64,000 bases of DNA, taken from the NCBI GenBank assembly GCA_913058345.1, contig CAJXQR010000003.1, forward strand, positions 124,001-188,000. The letters are read 5' to 3'. Every line of letters begins with the position of its first letter. Position 1 is the first letter of the stretch. Shown in pieces: positions 24,967-34,302 of the stretch. This DNA is from an uncultured Gammaproteobacteria bacterium (GTDB lineage: Bacteria > Pseudomonadota > Gammaproteobacteria > Pseudomonadales > Porticoccaceae). The translations under genes were made by a program, and so were the position numbers. The notes beneath the pieces were generated by a model. It saw nothing but the letters and a program-made list of their open reading frames with translations, did no database searches and was not told the origin of the DNA.

Positions 24967-26067
24967 TTACCCCCCTTTATTGGCGGCTTCTTTTTCGGTC
25001 TGACGGGCTCCAGACAACATGCCGGCAGCACCGTGATTACCCTCGTGGCACGCGTACTCAAACATTTGGCCATCCGTTGCTTTCAGGGGAATAGAAGCGG
25101 TGAAGGGCTTAGTGAAAGTGCTGGGATCATTTACGGTGTACTCGTAATCAATACGCGAATCGCTGGTACGAGTGAAACGTTCGGTCAAGGTGAAATGTTC
25201 ACCCGTGCCAACGACTCCATTCATTTCAGGCTCGTTAAGGTTCAGTGGTAGCTGGAAGGTGGGTGTTTTGCCCGTAAAGTTTGTAGTTTCAACAATCAGT
25301 GTGTCACCTTCCCAGTGACCCCGAGAATCACCAGTCCATTTGGTCATTTCCGCGGGTAAATGTGGGCTGCCATCAATGGGGACGATGCGCGCATCGTGAA
25401 TCATCTCAGTAAAGATCACTACGTGCTTAGGCGTCTGTATTATTCGCAAATTGTTATTGTAAGCACTGGGGATTAAAGGTGGGCCAGCATTAAAACTTAA
25501 TAGGCAGCGTTCAGATAAGCCCAGAACTTCAGGCCCAGTGGGTAGGAAGTCAGTGAGACCGATCGAGACAATGTTTCTGACTGGTGGAATTAGATTCCGA
25601 TCTTCCTTCATCCGCGCTATCGCCTCGGCTGTCAGTTTGGGCAGCCGGCCGTTGATGGGATCGACGATCAAGGAGGTTCTTCTGTCCTCGTTCATAGTGG
25701 TGCCGTAATCCATCCAGAAATTATTATAGGCACCTTCAATATCTGTAGCGGCATCTGTTTTGGCGGTTTTTTCTCTAAGCTTATCAACATCGGTGGCATC
25801 CACGGCTTTCTGACGGAATGCACTCTGCTCTTCTGCAGTGAACACCGCTTTATTGCCTAGAGCTTTGGGGCGTTCGAGCGGGGTTAAGGTTCTGAAATCC
25901 CATACGCCCTGAAGATTAGGCTGGCCCTGGGAGTTTCGAGGAGGCTCATAGTTGCTATTGGCGGTTGTGGGCGATTTCGTTTCCGCATAGGCAGAAACAG
26001 AAAAAACCAAAGCAGCCATGAGACTCGCTTTTGGTAGTAGTTTGTGGGCTTGAATCATGGCATGCAC
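24967..26067 (-). CDS. Secreted protein of unknown function (paralogue 2)
   Basis: A 366-residue exported protein with a signal peptide (about residues 1-29, ending VFSVSAYA). The motifs QPNLQGVWDFRTLTPLERP, SRGHWEGDTLIVETTNF and DYEYTVNDPSTFTKPF match the positions of those in paralogue 1, with a longer central part. The end FEYACHEGNHGAAGML adds a CHEGN motif that is recurrent in this family. It is beta-rich without catalytic signature. The family is widespread in marine proteobacteria that degrade steroids or hydrocarbons, a link I only recall loosely. Confidence 0.7.
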   Translation of the reverse strand: MHAMIQAHKLLPKASLMAALVFSVSAYAETKSPTTANSNYEPPRNSQGQPNLQGVWDFRTLTPLERPKALGNKAVFTAEEQSAFRQKAVDATDVDKLREKTAKTDAATDIEGAYNNFWMDYGTTMNEDRRTSLIVDPINGRLPKLTAEAIARMKEDRNLIPPVRNIVSIGLTDFLPTGPEVLGLSERCLLSFNAGPPLIPSAYNNNLRIIQTPKHVVIFTEMIHDARIVPIDGSPHLPAEMTKWTGDSRGHWEGDTLIVETTNFTGKTPTFQLPLNLNEPEMNGVVGTGEHFTLTERFTRTSDSRIDYEYTVNDPSTFTKPFTASIPLKATDGQMFEYACHEGNHGAAGMLSGARQTEKEAANKGG

Positions 26068-26329
26068 CGTATCTTTTTAGTAATTTTAGTTGTACGTAAA
26101 TTACCATAAATGAGAAATTGAATAAACTAAACTTGTATTGATGAGTAGGACTATTCAAATATCGGGCTATTTCAAATGGAAAAGGGGTAATCCACCTCCG
26201 ATTTTTAATCGGCCCTATAAAGCAGGGGTTATGCTGTCATCAGTGGTGGTCTATCCGCAGTCGCCTGATGTGGAGCCTCATGATTGTGAAACTATAAGCA
26301 CTTCATTGCTGAGTCTTGCGCCTTGTCCA

Positions 26330-26560
26330 GTGTTTCGGTGAGGTGTTTGCTAACGCAGTCGTAGCGAACTCAATAGTTAGCTCGTTTGATATAGCTATTC
26401 CGTGATGGATTGCCAGGTAGCCTATAGTGACGCTCTACGTTAAATTGGTCGTTCATGAAGGCTATTGAACAGGCTTGACCCGAGGGCATAGGTTCTTTTA
26501 GCAGTTCAAGCTTATGCCTCTCTTGTCTTACTCTATGGTGTGCTCCAGAAGAATACGGGT
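26330..26560 (-). pseudogene. Decayed IS3-family transposase (OrfB) fragment
   Basis: On the minus strand a short frame reads QERHKLELLKEPMPSGQACS then IAFMNDQFNVERHYRL. This aligns with the start of the catalytic DDE domain of IS3 OrfB proteins (R...P..PNQ.WSMDFM.DQL..GR..R). The first catalytic Asp (in DFM) is Ala here. The frame then breaks, and a neighbouring frame carries a weak continuation (NELTIEFATTAL) before stops. No terminal repeats were found. It is a remnant, not a mobile element. Confidence 0.42.
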
Positions 26561-26610
26561 GATTTCTGGATGCTGGGTATAAAAAAACCAGATTAGAGGA
26601 CCTAAAATAT

Positions 26611-27096
26611 TCAGTCATCCCCAACCGCAATTTTTCGGCCGTCTGCTGACACGTCTAAATCGATTTGTTTGCCGTTTTGCTGTCCGACGAATTCATACCC
26701 GACGACTTTCTTGCTCTCAGAATGACTGGCCTCAATAAACGTCACGGTAAAGTTGGGATAGGCTGCCTCGACCGCATTCAGCACCGCTGCTGGGACCAGG
26801 TCGTGCGTAAACTCTACTTCAATTTCTTCCACTTTGCCTGACTCGGCAATATCCACTTCTAGTCTTCGTCCGTCCGCAAGCAGACCTTGTATCTCGTATA
26901 CTAAGCCATCCGCCTCTGCTTCGGTGTTGGCGCTTTTATAGGTTGCCTCCGGCATCAAGGTTTTGGCTTTTTCCATAATATCGCCAGGCACGGCCTGCAA
27001 ATCAATCTTCGTCTCTTCACCCGCTGTAGCATGCGCTGCAAAAAACAGAAACGTAAAGATAACGCCGCATTTCGACTTCATATCCAGACTCTTCAT
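26611..27096 (-). CDS. PepSY-like periplasmic protein
   Basis: A 161-residue secreted protein with a signal peptide (to about residue 25, AAHATA). Two repeats of a PepSY-like fold follow: the first around ADGLVYEIQGLLADGRRLEV, the second around VVGYEFVGQQNGKQIDLDVS. PepSY-type domains bind or inhibit periplasmic proteins. The start overlaps the stop of the upstream coiled-coil gene by 4 bases, so the pair is coupled. Target is unknown. Confidence 0.7.
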   Translation of the reverse strand: MKSLDMKSKCGVIFTFLFFAAHATAGEETKIDLQAVPGDIMEKAKTLMPEATYKSANTEAEADGLVYEIQGLLADGRRLEVDIAESGKVEEIEVEFTHDLVPAAVLNAVEAAYPNFTVTFIEASHSESKKVVGYEFVGQQNGKQIDLDVSADGRKIAVGDD

Positions 27097-27338
27097 GGGG
27101 TCTTTTCGCCTTTCATTTTGACAAATATGTCGCGTAATTCATTGTGTACGATGGGCCAGAAATCTTTGAGGGTGTCCCATCGATTTTCCATCGTAACCAG
27201 ATAGGCTTCCAAATTATCAATGGCTTGGTGCTGATCGCTTTCTTCCAGTTGCCTAAGTTGAACTTTTAGCTCAGTAATAGAACGCTCAAGCTCTGCAATA
27301 TGTGATTCGAGTTCCTGCTTTTTAGTGTTGGTTTCCAT
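27093..27338 (-). CDS. Small coiled-coil protein
   Basis: This encodes 81 residues from ATG 27338, chosen because GGAG lies 7 bases upstream; a longer frame to 27383 has no ribosome site. Residues 5-40 form a heptad coiled coil (ELESHIAELERSITELKVQL), and the rest is helical with WDTLKDFWPIVHNELRDIF. No membrane helix is present. It sits between the Na/Pi symporter and the PepSY-like gene on the same strand, so a regulatory role for the transporter is possible but unproven. Confidence 0.65.
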   Translation of the reverse strand: METNTKKQELESHIAELERSITELKVQLRQLEESDQHQAIDNLEAYLVTMENRWDTLKDFWPIVHNELRDIFVKMKGEKTP

Positions 27339-27396
27339 TTGTGGGCTCCGGAAAAATAAGACCAATGAAGAAGATTGCAACAACCCTTTGTGAGGA

Positions 27397-28590
27397 TTAA
27401 ATATTCAGAAAATTACTCCCGCTAATCAATACCAAGGGCGTTACAAAAAACACCGTTAAAACATAGCCAATGACATATAATTTATTTTTCAGGGTGGCTT
27501 CGGCCAGTTTGTTGGCAGCCCAGAGCGGGATGTCTCTCAAAAATGGCATCCCATAAATAAAGATTACGCCCAGAAAATTATAGATCAAATGTATTAGCGC
27601 AATTTGCAAAGCAAATATTGCATTCGGGCCTGTCACCGCAGTGGCTGCCAATAATGCCGTTATACAGGTTCCGATATTAGCGCCCAGCGTAAAGGGGTAG
27701 ATCTGTCGCAGGGAAAACACACCGCTGCCAGCTAGCGGCACAATTAGGCTGGTAGTGGTCGAGCTGGATTGAACTAACACCGTAATCATCGTACCCGACG
27801 TAATACCCGATATCGGGCCACGTCCGACAGCTGAGTGTAAAATGTCTTTGGCTTTACCTACCATTAATGATTTTAATAATTTTCCTATCAGGGTAATCAC
27901 CACAAAAATAGTTACAATACCGAGCAACGCCATCAGTACCCCCGTCGCCATATCAGGCAAGCCGCCCAACACGGAGTTTTCCACAAACTTCACCGGAGGT
28001 TTAACAATTGGTTTGATAAAGTTGAAACCGCCCATATCCATGGGGTCACCTCCTACTAGCAAACCAGCGAGACCGGCCCCCATCTTCTCGAGGAAACCGA
28101 ACATAATCTCCAAAGGAAGAAAAATAGCGACACTAAGCAAATTGAAGAAATCGTGAATTGTTGCTGCTGCAAAGGCACGGCGGAACTCATCGCCTCTGCG
28201 AACATGGCCAAGGCTAACAATGGTATTGGTGATGGTAGTGCCAATGTTGGCACCCATCACCATCGGAATTGCGATGCTGACTGGTAAGCCACCGGCAACA
28301 AGACCGACAATAATCGATGTCACTGTACTCGACGACTGAATAAGCGCAGTCGCCACGGTGCCTATGACAAGACCGGCAACAGGGTTGCTTGCAAAAGCAA
28401 ACAGCTCTTTGGCCTGATCTCCCGCCGATATTTTAAAGCCGCTACCGATAAGGGAAACTGCTACTAAAAGTAAGTAAACCAGTCCGGCGACCTGCGCCCA
28501 TTTAGTCCATCCGGGCCCCGCAGTAGAGCTCTGGGGTATGCTCGCTTCGGGTGCGGCGTGTTGAGCTGGGTGTGTCGTGGTGGCTGTCAT
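27397..28590 (-). CDS. Na+/phosphate symporter (NptA/type II family)
   Basis: A 397-residue inner-membrane protein. It carries the two inverted-repeat signatures of type II sodium-phosphate cotransporters: LIQSSSTVTSIIVGLVAGG in the first half and VLVQSSSTTTSLIVPLAGSG in the second. Each is followed by the NIGT(T/C)ITN/ITA loop. The start is ATG 28590 with AGGA eight bases upstream. It lacks the PhoU-like C-terminal domain that some bacterial members have. It heads a three-gene run with the coiled-coil and PepSY-like proteins. Confidence 0.85.
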   Translation of the reverse strand: MTATTTHPAQHAAPEASIPQSSTAGPGWTKWAQVAGLVYLLLVAVSLIGSGFKISAGDQAKELFAFASNPVAGLVIGTVATALIQSSSTVTSIIVGLVAGGLPVSIAIPMVMGANIGTTITNTIVSLGHVRRGDEFRRAFAAATIHDFFNLLSVAIFLPLEIMFGFLEKMGAGLAGLLVGGDPMDMGGFNFIKPIVKPPVKFVENSVLGGLPDMATGVLMALLGIVTIFVVITLIGKLLKSLMVGKAKDILHSAVGRGPISGITSGTMITVLVQSSSTTTSLIVPLAGSGVFSLRQIYPFTLGANIGTCITALLAATAVTGPNAIFALQIALIHLIYNFLGVIFIYGMPFLRDIPLWAANKLAEATLKNKLYVIGYVLTVFFVTPLVLISGSNFLNI

Positions 28591-28809
28591 GGCAATATCC
28601 TGAAGGTATTCGCAGTACAACTATTGATCGAAAAAGTAATAGGCCGCATAACAATTTGCCCATGCAGCTAATTTTGTTACGGCGAACGATATAGAAGAGC
28701 AATGACATGCTCATGACAATTCCATGAAAACACTTAAGGACACCCATAAAAATACTGATCTGTTCGGACAGCTGCATTACTAACGTTTTAGTTTTTAAGG
28801 GGGCGCTAC

Positions 28810-29154
28810 CCGTTAATTTATCCGCTACCTTATAAAGATCTTCTGGGCAGTCTCGATGTGAGCACCGGTCACACGGGGCGATTTTTGCAGGCGGATCTGT
28901 TTGTGCAGGAGCCGTTTAATACGCAGAGTTTAAATCGTTATTCCTATGTAATGAATAATCCGTTGAATGCGACGGATCCGAGTGGGTATTTAAGCTTTAG
29001 TGATGTATTAAGACCCACTAAGCATATTATTAGAGTGGTAGCCAAAGTATTAGGCCCTGAGCTCAGTAGTGCTTTAGTCAATGTTGGGTCGAAGTTCTGT
29101 GGCCCGTGGGCGCCTACCTGGGAGCAGGCAGGAATGCAGCTTAAGAAAAAATAG
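28810..29154 (+). pseudogene. Orphan C-terminal fragment of an RHS/YD-repeat protein
   Basis: The open frame reads [20 protein letters not shown] followed by [19 protein letters not shown], the unmistakable end of the RHS core before the variable toxin tip. The 60 residues after it ([20 protein letters not shown], ending AGMQLKKK) are the variable C-terminal part. Upstream the frame has lost the conserved RVYDP-type strand and then the rest of the usually >1000-residue protein is absent. No ribosome site is seen; a GTG at 28858 could act as start. It is most likely a non-functional relic. Confidence 0.75.
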
Positions 29155-29309
29155 GCTCGTCTTTGATTTATGGATTCTTGACAATGCCTCTCAGCGTCGA
29201 ATCAGAAAACTTAAAATAATCGTCGAGTAATAGCAGGTTAAGGGCCGTTACCTTTTACCCTAGGTGCAGCTGTAACGAGGGTGTTCATGGGTAGAGGTTT
29301 AGAGGCTGC

Positions 29310-30128
29310 CTAGACCTGGATATATTCGGTTCGAGCCAACGAAAAACTATTCAGGACATCCGAAAGGCTATTGGTATCTGTGTTCTGTGCGGTAAAGATG
29401 GCCGTACTACCGTTACCCTGTGGCCCGATTTTAGCTAGCGCTTGGTTGTCGAGTAATGCGCTGACTCTTCGGGCAATGGCTTCACTGGAATCTATCCAGT
29501 TCACCTCGCGAGGCGAGGCATCAGATAGGTTTTTTTTAATCAGGGGAAAGTGGGTGCAGGCGAGGACGATAGTATCGAGTTGAGGCGCATCAAAGAGGGG
29601 CTTCAATAGCGAATGTAATACGGCTTGGGTCGGGGTAAAACCGCGTAGGGCTTCTTCGGCCAATATAACGAGTTCAGCGCTGCCGACACTAATGACTTTA
29701 CAGTCCTTGGCAAATTCTTCAATTAACCCTTTTGTATAGCCTCTTGCTACAGTTCCCGGTGTGCCTAGTAAACCGATGACCTTAGTGGTGGATTGTTGAG
29801 CAGCGGGTTTGATCGCCGGCACTACGCCTACAATAGGTATTGCAAAATGGCGACGAATATGGGGCAGAACCAGGGTGCTTGCCGTATTACAGGCCACGAC
29901 AATAATGTGGGGTTGGGTTTTGTCGATCAGTACCTGCAGTACACGCTGGACCCGTGTGATTAAAAATTCAGCACTTTTTGTACCATAGGGAAACGCTTCA
30001 TTATCTGAGGCGTAAACGTACTCACAGCTCGGTAGTTTTTTTTGCAGGGCCTGAAGAATAGTCAAGCCACCAAGGCCAGAATCGAAGACCAGTATTTTAG
30101 TTAATGGGGTGTGGATCAATTGGGTCAA
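29310..30128 (-). CDS. murI: Glutamate racemase
   Basis: A 272-residue cytosolic enzyme that makes D-glutamate for peptidoglycan. The fold signature FDSGLGGLTIL (Asp16, Ser17) and both catalytic cysteines are present: Cys80 in VVACNTAST and the second in VLACTHFPLIKKNL near residue 193. Length is standard. It is divergent from rmuC with about 90 bases between, which would hold both promoters. It is a single-gene unit here. Confidence 0.95.
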   Translation of the reverse strand: MTQLIHTPLTKILVFDSGLGGLTILQALQKKLPSCEYVYASDNEAFPYGTKSAEFLITRVQRVLQVLIDKTQPHIIVVACNTASTLVLPHIRRHFAIPIVGVVPAIKPAAQQSTTKVIGLLGTPGTVARGYTKGLIEEFAKDCKVISVGSAELVILAEEALRGFTPTQAVLHSLLKPLFDAPQLDTIVLACTHFPLIKKNLSDASPREVNWIDSSEAIARRVSALLDNQALAKIGPQGNGSTAIFTAQNTDTNSLSDVLNSFSLARTEYIQV

Positions 30129-30217
30129 CTGCCTTATAGGGTGCGATATAGAGCACGGCGAGCATGCCTTGTGGATTTTACCCCATTGTCAGAGTCTGAG
30201 CTGTTAAAATTGCATTC

Positions 30218-31591
30218 ATGACCACTTCTTTCGCCCCTTTGCCGATCTTCTGGATTTTGCTTGCCCTTCTTATTGGTGGCACTTTGGGTGCCGCGACGCT
30301 CTATCGGCGTTACAGCCGCCGTCATACCGCTGTGCTTGTCGAGCACGCAACGGTTCTTCGTGACAAGCAACACCTTGAGCAGTTAATACAGGGTTTGCAA
30401 GACGAGAGGGCAGACTTACAGCAGCAGAACCTTATGCTTCATGGCGAGAATAGTGCGCTTTCTGCGCGATTAGACGCTGAAGTGATCCGTGGAAAAGAGC
30501 AATTTGCCTTACTCGAGCAGACCCGAGATACACTGGGCAAGGAGTTTGAAAATCTGGCGAACCGTATTTTCGATTCTAAGCAGTCTTTGTTCTCGCGAAC
30601 CAGTAGAGAGACTTTGGATAGTACCGTTGCGCCGCTGCGTAAAGAGCTCGCCGACTTCCGTCAAAAAGTGGAAGAGGTCTATGACAAGGAAAGTGCAGAG
30701 CGCAACCGCCTGGAAGGTAAAATTGGTGAGTTACAAAACCAGACCCAGCAGATTGGCCAGGACGCAATCAAGCTGGCGAATGCGCTTAAGGGTGACAATA
30801 AATTTCAGGGTAACTGGGGTGAGTTGATTCTTGAACGCCTGCTTGAAGAGTCGGGTTTGCAAAAAGGCCGTGAATATCAAACCCAGGTAGCGTTACAGGA
30901 TGAAGAGGGCCGGCGGCGTAATCCAGATGTGATCCTGCATTTACCCGATCAGCGAGATATCGTTATTGATGCCAAGGTCTCTTTAAAAGATTACGAGTGC
31001 TTTTGCCGTAGCGATGACGAACGACTGCGTGAGCAAAGCCTTAAAGCGCATATCACCTCTTTGCGCAGCCATATCACAGGCCTAAACCGCAAGGCTTATG
31101 AACAGTTAGAAGGCATCAACACTCTCGATTTTGTATTGATTTTTATACCGGTAGAAGCGGCCTTTATGTTGGCGATTGAGCACGATCACCAGCTGTTTAG
31201 CTATGCCTACGACAAGGGAATTATTCTTGTCAGCCCCAGCACACTGTTGGCCACCTTACGCACCATACATAACATCTGGCGCTACGCCGATCAAAACCTC
31301 AACGCTGAAAAAATTGCCGCTCAGGCGGGTGGCCTCTACGATCAGTTTGTTTTGCTGGCAGAAGGCCTGGAAGAGATAGGCAAGCATTTGGATAAAAGCC
31401 AGGATGCCTGGGTGACTACCCGTAAACGTCTCGTCTCAGGCCGTGGTAATTTATTGAAACGGGTAGAGGCACTTAAGATCCTGGGGGCGACCGCCCGTCG
31501 TAGTATGCCGGCAACACTGAGAGACGAGAGCCAGCTGGCTGAGCAGGCACCCGTTGTTGAAACCCCTCATGATAGTGATCGTCAACATTGA
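30218..31591 (+). CDS. rmuC: DNA recombination protein RmuC
   Basis: A 457-residue protein with an N-terminal membrane anchor (residues about 9-27), a long coiled coil (about 45-180) and the RmuC nuclease-like domain. The latter includes KGDNKFQGNWGELILERLLE, PDVILHLPDQRDIVIDAKVS and FVLIFIPVEAAFMLAIE. RmuC limits inversions at short repeats and acts in recombination. Sizes and motif order are standard. The AEC transporter follows on the same strand 36 bases later. Confidence 0.93.
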   Translation: MTTSFAPLPIFWILLALLIGGTLGAATLYRRYSRRHTAVLVEHATVLRDKQHLEQLIQGLQDERADLQQQNLMLHGENSALSARLDAEVIRGKEQFALLEQTRDTLGKEFENLANRIFDSKQSLFSRTSRETLDSTVAPLRKELADFRQKVEEVYDKESAERNRLEGKIGELQNQTQQIGQDAIKLANALKGDNKFQGNWGELILERLLEESGLQKGREYQTQVALQDEEGRRRNPDVILHLPDQRDIVIDAKVSLKDYECFCRSDDERLREQSLKAHITSLRSHITGLNRKAYEQLEGINTLDFVLIFIPVEAAFMLAIEHDHQLFSYAYDKGIILVSPSTLLATLRTIHNIWRYADQNLNAEKIAAQAGGLYDQFVLLAEGLEEIGKHLDKSQDAWVTTRKRLVSGRGNLLKRVEALKILGATARRSMPATLRDESQLAEQAPVVETPHDSDRQH

Positions 31592-31627
31592 ATTTTTCCT
31601 CTGAATGGAAAATAAGGATACCTGGTC

Positions 31628-32578
31628 TTGCAGCACTTTGAGGTTGTCGGTTTTGTCTTTACCGCGATACTTCCCGTTTATTTGCTCACGACCCTGGGTG
31701 TCTTTCTGCGGCGCATGGGTTGGCTGAGTGAAGGCTTTCTACAGGATAGCTCGCGACTCGTTTTTAACTTTGCTGCGCCGACAATGCTTTTTTTATCACT
31801 ATCGAGTGCCGACTTAAGTATTACCGAGTCCCCACGTTTTCTCTTCGTCAGTGTGGCGTTGTTAATTATGTTGTCTCTAGTGGCCTGGGGCTTATCGCGG
31901 CTTATCGTCACACGACGCTGCGATAGAGGTGTCTTTATTCAGGGCGCTACCCGCGGTAACTTGCTGATCTCCGGGCTTGCCATGGCCTACAATGTTTATG
32001 GTGTAGAAGGGGTGGCTCTGGCCTCTCTGCCGATGGGGCTGTTTATTATCTTTAACAATATCTATTCCATCGGCATACTCAAGTTTTACAGCCAGCAAGC
32101 TGGCAGCCCGGCTAAAAGTTACTTTTCAGATATTGCCAAGAACCCCATTATTATTAGTGTGTTGCTGGGCACCATAGCTGGTTTAATTGATCTGGAATTG
32201 CCCGCTGCGCTGGCCAATAGCGGTCAATTGTTGGGGCAAATTACCGTGCCGCTGGTGTTAATCAATGTCGGTGCATCGCTGGACTTTGCCCAATTGCGCA
32301 GCCCCAGTTTGGCCGGTTGGGGAGCGGCATTGTATAAGTGTTTGTTAATGCCTGTGTTAGGTGTGCCCATTGCCTGGTACTGCGGCTTGCGAGGTATCGA
32401 GCTGGGTATAGTGTTCCTGGTTTTGTCGTCACCGACCTCGACTATTAGCGTCGTGTTTGCCCAGGTCTTTGGTGGCAATGCCAAGATGGCGGCGAATATT
32501 GTTTTGCTGAGTGGTCTTTTTTCTTTTGTCTTCGTCGTTTGCGGATTAATCTTTTTAAGAACTCAGGGCTTAGCGTAA
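31628..32578 (+). CDS. AEC-family (auxin efflux carrier-like) transporter
   Basis: A 316-residue inner-membrane carrier with about ten helices in two five-helix halves. Motifs include FTAILPVYLLTTLGVFLRR at the start, RLVFNFAAPTMLFLSLSSAD and the second-half FLVLSSPTSTISVVFAQVFG. The chosen start is TTG 31628 with AAGGAT about ten bases upstream, since no better in-frame ATG precedes the first helix. Substrate is unknown; relatives move malate or other anions. It overlaps the region before the DUF2489 gene. Confidence 0.8.
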   Translation: MQHFEVVGFVFTAILPVYLLTTLGVFLRRMGWLSEGFLQDSSRLVFNFAAPTMLFLSLSSADLSITESPRFLFVSVALLIMLSLVAWGLSRLIVTRRCDRGVFIQGATRGNLLISGLAMAYNVYGVEGVALASLPMGLFIIFNNIYSIGILKFYSQQAGSPAKSYFSDIAKNPIIISVLLGTIAGLIDLELPAALANSGQLLGQITVPLVLINVGASLDFAQLRSPSLAGWGAALYKCLLMPVLGVPIAWYCGLRGIELGIVFLVLSSPTSTISVVFAQVFGGNAKMAANIVLLSGLFSFVFVVCGLIFLRTQGLA

Positions 32579-32625
32579 ACGCAAGTGAGTTTCTTCCGGT
32601 GTCTATTTTTACTGAGAGGTACATT

Positions 32626-33120
32626 GTGGTTTTTGTCGTACTATTGGCTGTTTTTATTGTATTGGTGTTGGGGGGCTACGCCCTCCATTTGCGTCGAAAA
32701 TTACAGCGCCTGGACGCCGAGCGTGAAAAGGCAAGGTTGGCTTTTGAACAACAGCTTCAAGAAAAAACAGCTGAGAGACGTAAAGGTATTACTATCTTAG
32801 CTAAAAGCTTAGTGGCTGAGGAGCTGAGTGTAACGGAGGCCTGCCTGCGTATTTCCTGGTTGTTGGCGCAGATCGATACAGAGGCGAGGGAGTCTGAAAA
32901 CTTTAGTGTTTTTTTCCAGGTCGCCGATGCCACCGCTCATATTCCTATACTCGAGGCCTGGAAAGCACTGACACGAGAGCAGCGTAAAGCTTTTGATTTA
33001 GAACGACTTGAGATAGAAAAGGCCTTTGGGGATTTTGTGCTAGCGGCTGCAAAAAAGCTGCTCGACGATGATCTGGTCTTGCCTGGTGGAACGCCGCCCG
33101 ACCTTTTCTATTCGGCTTAA
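32626..33120 (+). CDS. DUF2489 family membrane-anchored protein
   Basis: This encodes 164 residues from GTG 32626, preceded by GAGAGG with six bases of spacing; the frame stays open back to 32539 but that part overlaps the transporter. It has one N-terminal helix (VVFVVLLAVFIVLVLGGYAL), a coiled coil (residues 25-60) and the DUF2489 domain with SLVAEELSVTEACLRISWLL. DUF2489 proteins are found across gammaproteobacteria and have no known role. Its stop overlaps the end of the convergent trmA by 4 bases. Confidence 0.8.
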   Translation: MVFVVLLAVFIVLVLGGYALHLRRKLQRLDAEREKARLAFEQQLQEKTAERRKGITILAKSLVAEELSVTEACLRISWLLAQIDTEARESENFSVFFQVADATAHIPILEAWKALTREQRKAFDLERLEIEKAFGDFVLAAAKKLLDDDLVLPGGTPPDLFYSA

Positions 33121-34217
33121 TCAGCTTTGTCAGGTATCCTTTTTTTCAGAACTGCGCCCGCTTCAAGGTGGTGGGTATAGGGGAACTGATCGAAGGCGGC
33201 GAAGTGCTCGATACGATGGCTGCTATCCAGCGCCAGCAGATTGGCGTGCAGGGTTTCTGGGTTACAAGAAATGTAGATAATGTTGTCAAAGCGGCGCAAC
33301 AATTCGATGGTGTCGTCATCCAACCCGGCGCGGGGTGGGTCGACAAAAACGGTCGAAAACACATAACTCTGTAAATCGACATGGCGCAGACGCCGAAAGG
33401 GCCTGACTGCGTTAAGCGCCTGTGTTATCTCTTCACTGGAGAGACGCACAATCTCAATATTTTCAATCGAGTTGGCGTCGAAATTATAGCGCGCAGAGTT
33501 AACGGATATTTTGGCGATCTCCGTCGCGAGTACACGATTAAAATTTTGCGCCAACACAGCGGTAAAATTGCCGTTACCACAATACAGTTCCAGCAGGTCG
33601 CCACCAAAATCTGCGCTATGTCGACGTGCCCAATCGAGCATTTTTTCATTCACTTGCGCATTGGGTTGAGTAAAGCCGGTTTCTTTTTGTTGATAGAGGT
33701 AGGTGCGTCCGGCGACCTGTAGTTTTTCAACCACGTAGTCCCGCCCAATAACCACTTTTTGTTTCCGGCTACGGCCAATAATATCTGTCTTCATATGGGC
33801 AGCGAGCTCTGTGGCGCGGGCTTCCCAAATACTGTCGAGCGGGCGGTGGTAAAGCAGGGTGATCACCGCTTCGCCACTGAGGGTGGTTAAAAACTCGACG
33901 CTGAACAGACGGTGGCGCAGAATATCGCACTGGTTGATTTGCTCAAGCAGAGGCGGCATTAGCGCCGTTATCGTCGTTGATCCGGCCGGGAAAGCCTCAA
34001 TAATATAAGCTTGTCGATGTTTTCCCTGGCGATACATGGCGTAGTCGGCTCGACCATCTTGCTGCCATATTTTGAACTCTGCGCGCATGCGATAGTTAAG
34101 AGGGCTTGAGCAATAGATGTCGAGGTCAGGAAGTTCCAGCCCTTGAAAACGCGACTGTAGACTAGCTACCTTTTCTTGCAGTTGTTGGTCGTAGGCACTG
34201 GGGTCGATATCAGTCAC
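33117..34217 (-). CDS. trmA: tRNA (uracil-5-)-methyltransferase
   Basis: A 366-residue SAM-dependent enzyme that makes m5U54 in the T loop of tRNAs. It has the same length as the E. coli enzyme. Visible motifs are LLELYCGNGNFTAVLAQNF for SAM binding, FVDPPRAGLDDDTIELL and the catalytic cysteine in IIYISCNPETLHANL. No iron-sulfur Cys motif is present, which separates it from RumA/RlmD. It is convergent with the DUF2489 gene and divergent from yjbQ. Confidence 0.95.
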   Translation of the reverse strand: MTDIDPSAYDQQLQEKVASLQSRFQGLELPDLDIYCSSPLNYRMRAEFKIWQQDGRADYAMYRQGKHRQAYIIEAFPAGSTTITALMPPLLEQINQCDILRHRLFSVEFLTTLSGEAVITLLYHRPLDSIWEARATELAAHMKTDIIGRSRKQKVVIGRDYVVEKLQVAGRTYLYQQKETGFTQPNAQVNEKMLDWARRHSADFGGDLLELYCGNGNFTAVLAQNFNRVLATEIAKISVNSARYNFDANSIENIEIVRLSSEEITQALNAVRPFRRLRHVDLQSYVFSTVFVDPPRAGLDDDTIELLRRFDNIIYISCNPETLHANLLALDSSHRIEHFAAFDQFPYTHHLEAGAVLKKRIPDKAD

Positions 34218-34302
34218 AGAGGCTCCAGAAAAGTGCCTATTATAGCCTTAATAATAGACTTAAGATGAGTGGCAGCATCTAACACATCGTGGAGCTAAGC
34301 GA

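Noticed and set aside
26138-26341. 67-residue plus-strand frame
   Set aside because: No ribosome site, no motif, and it overlaps the region of the decayed transposase.
28502-28777. 91-residue minus-strand frame upstream of the Na/Pi symporter
   Set aside because: Overlaps the start of a clear gene in another frame and has no protein-like pattern.
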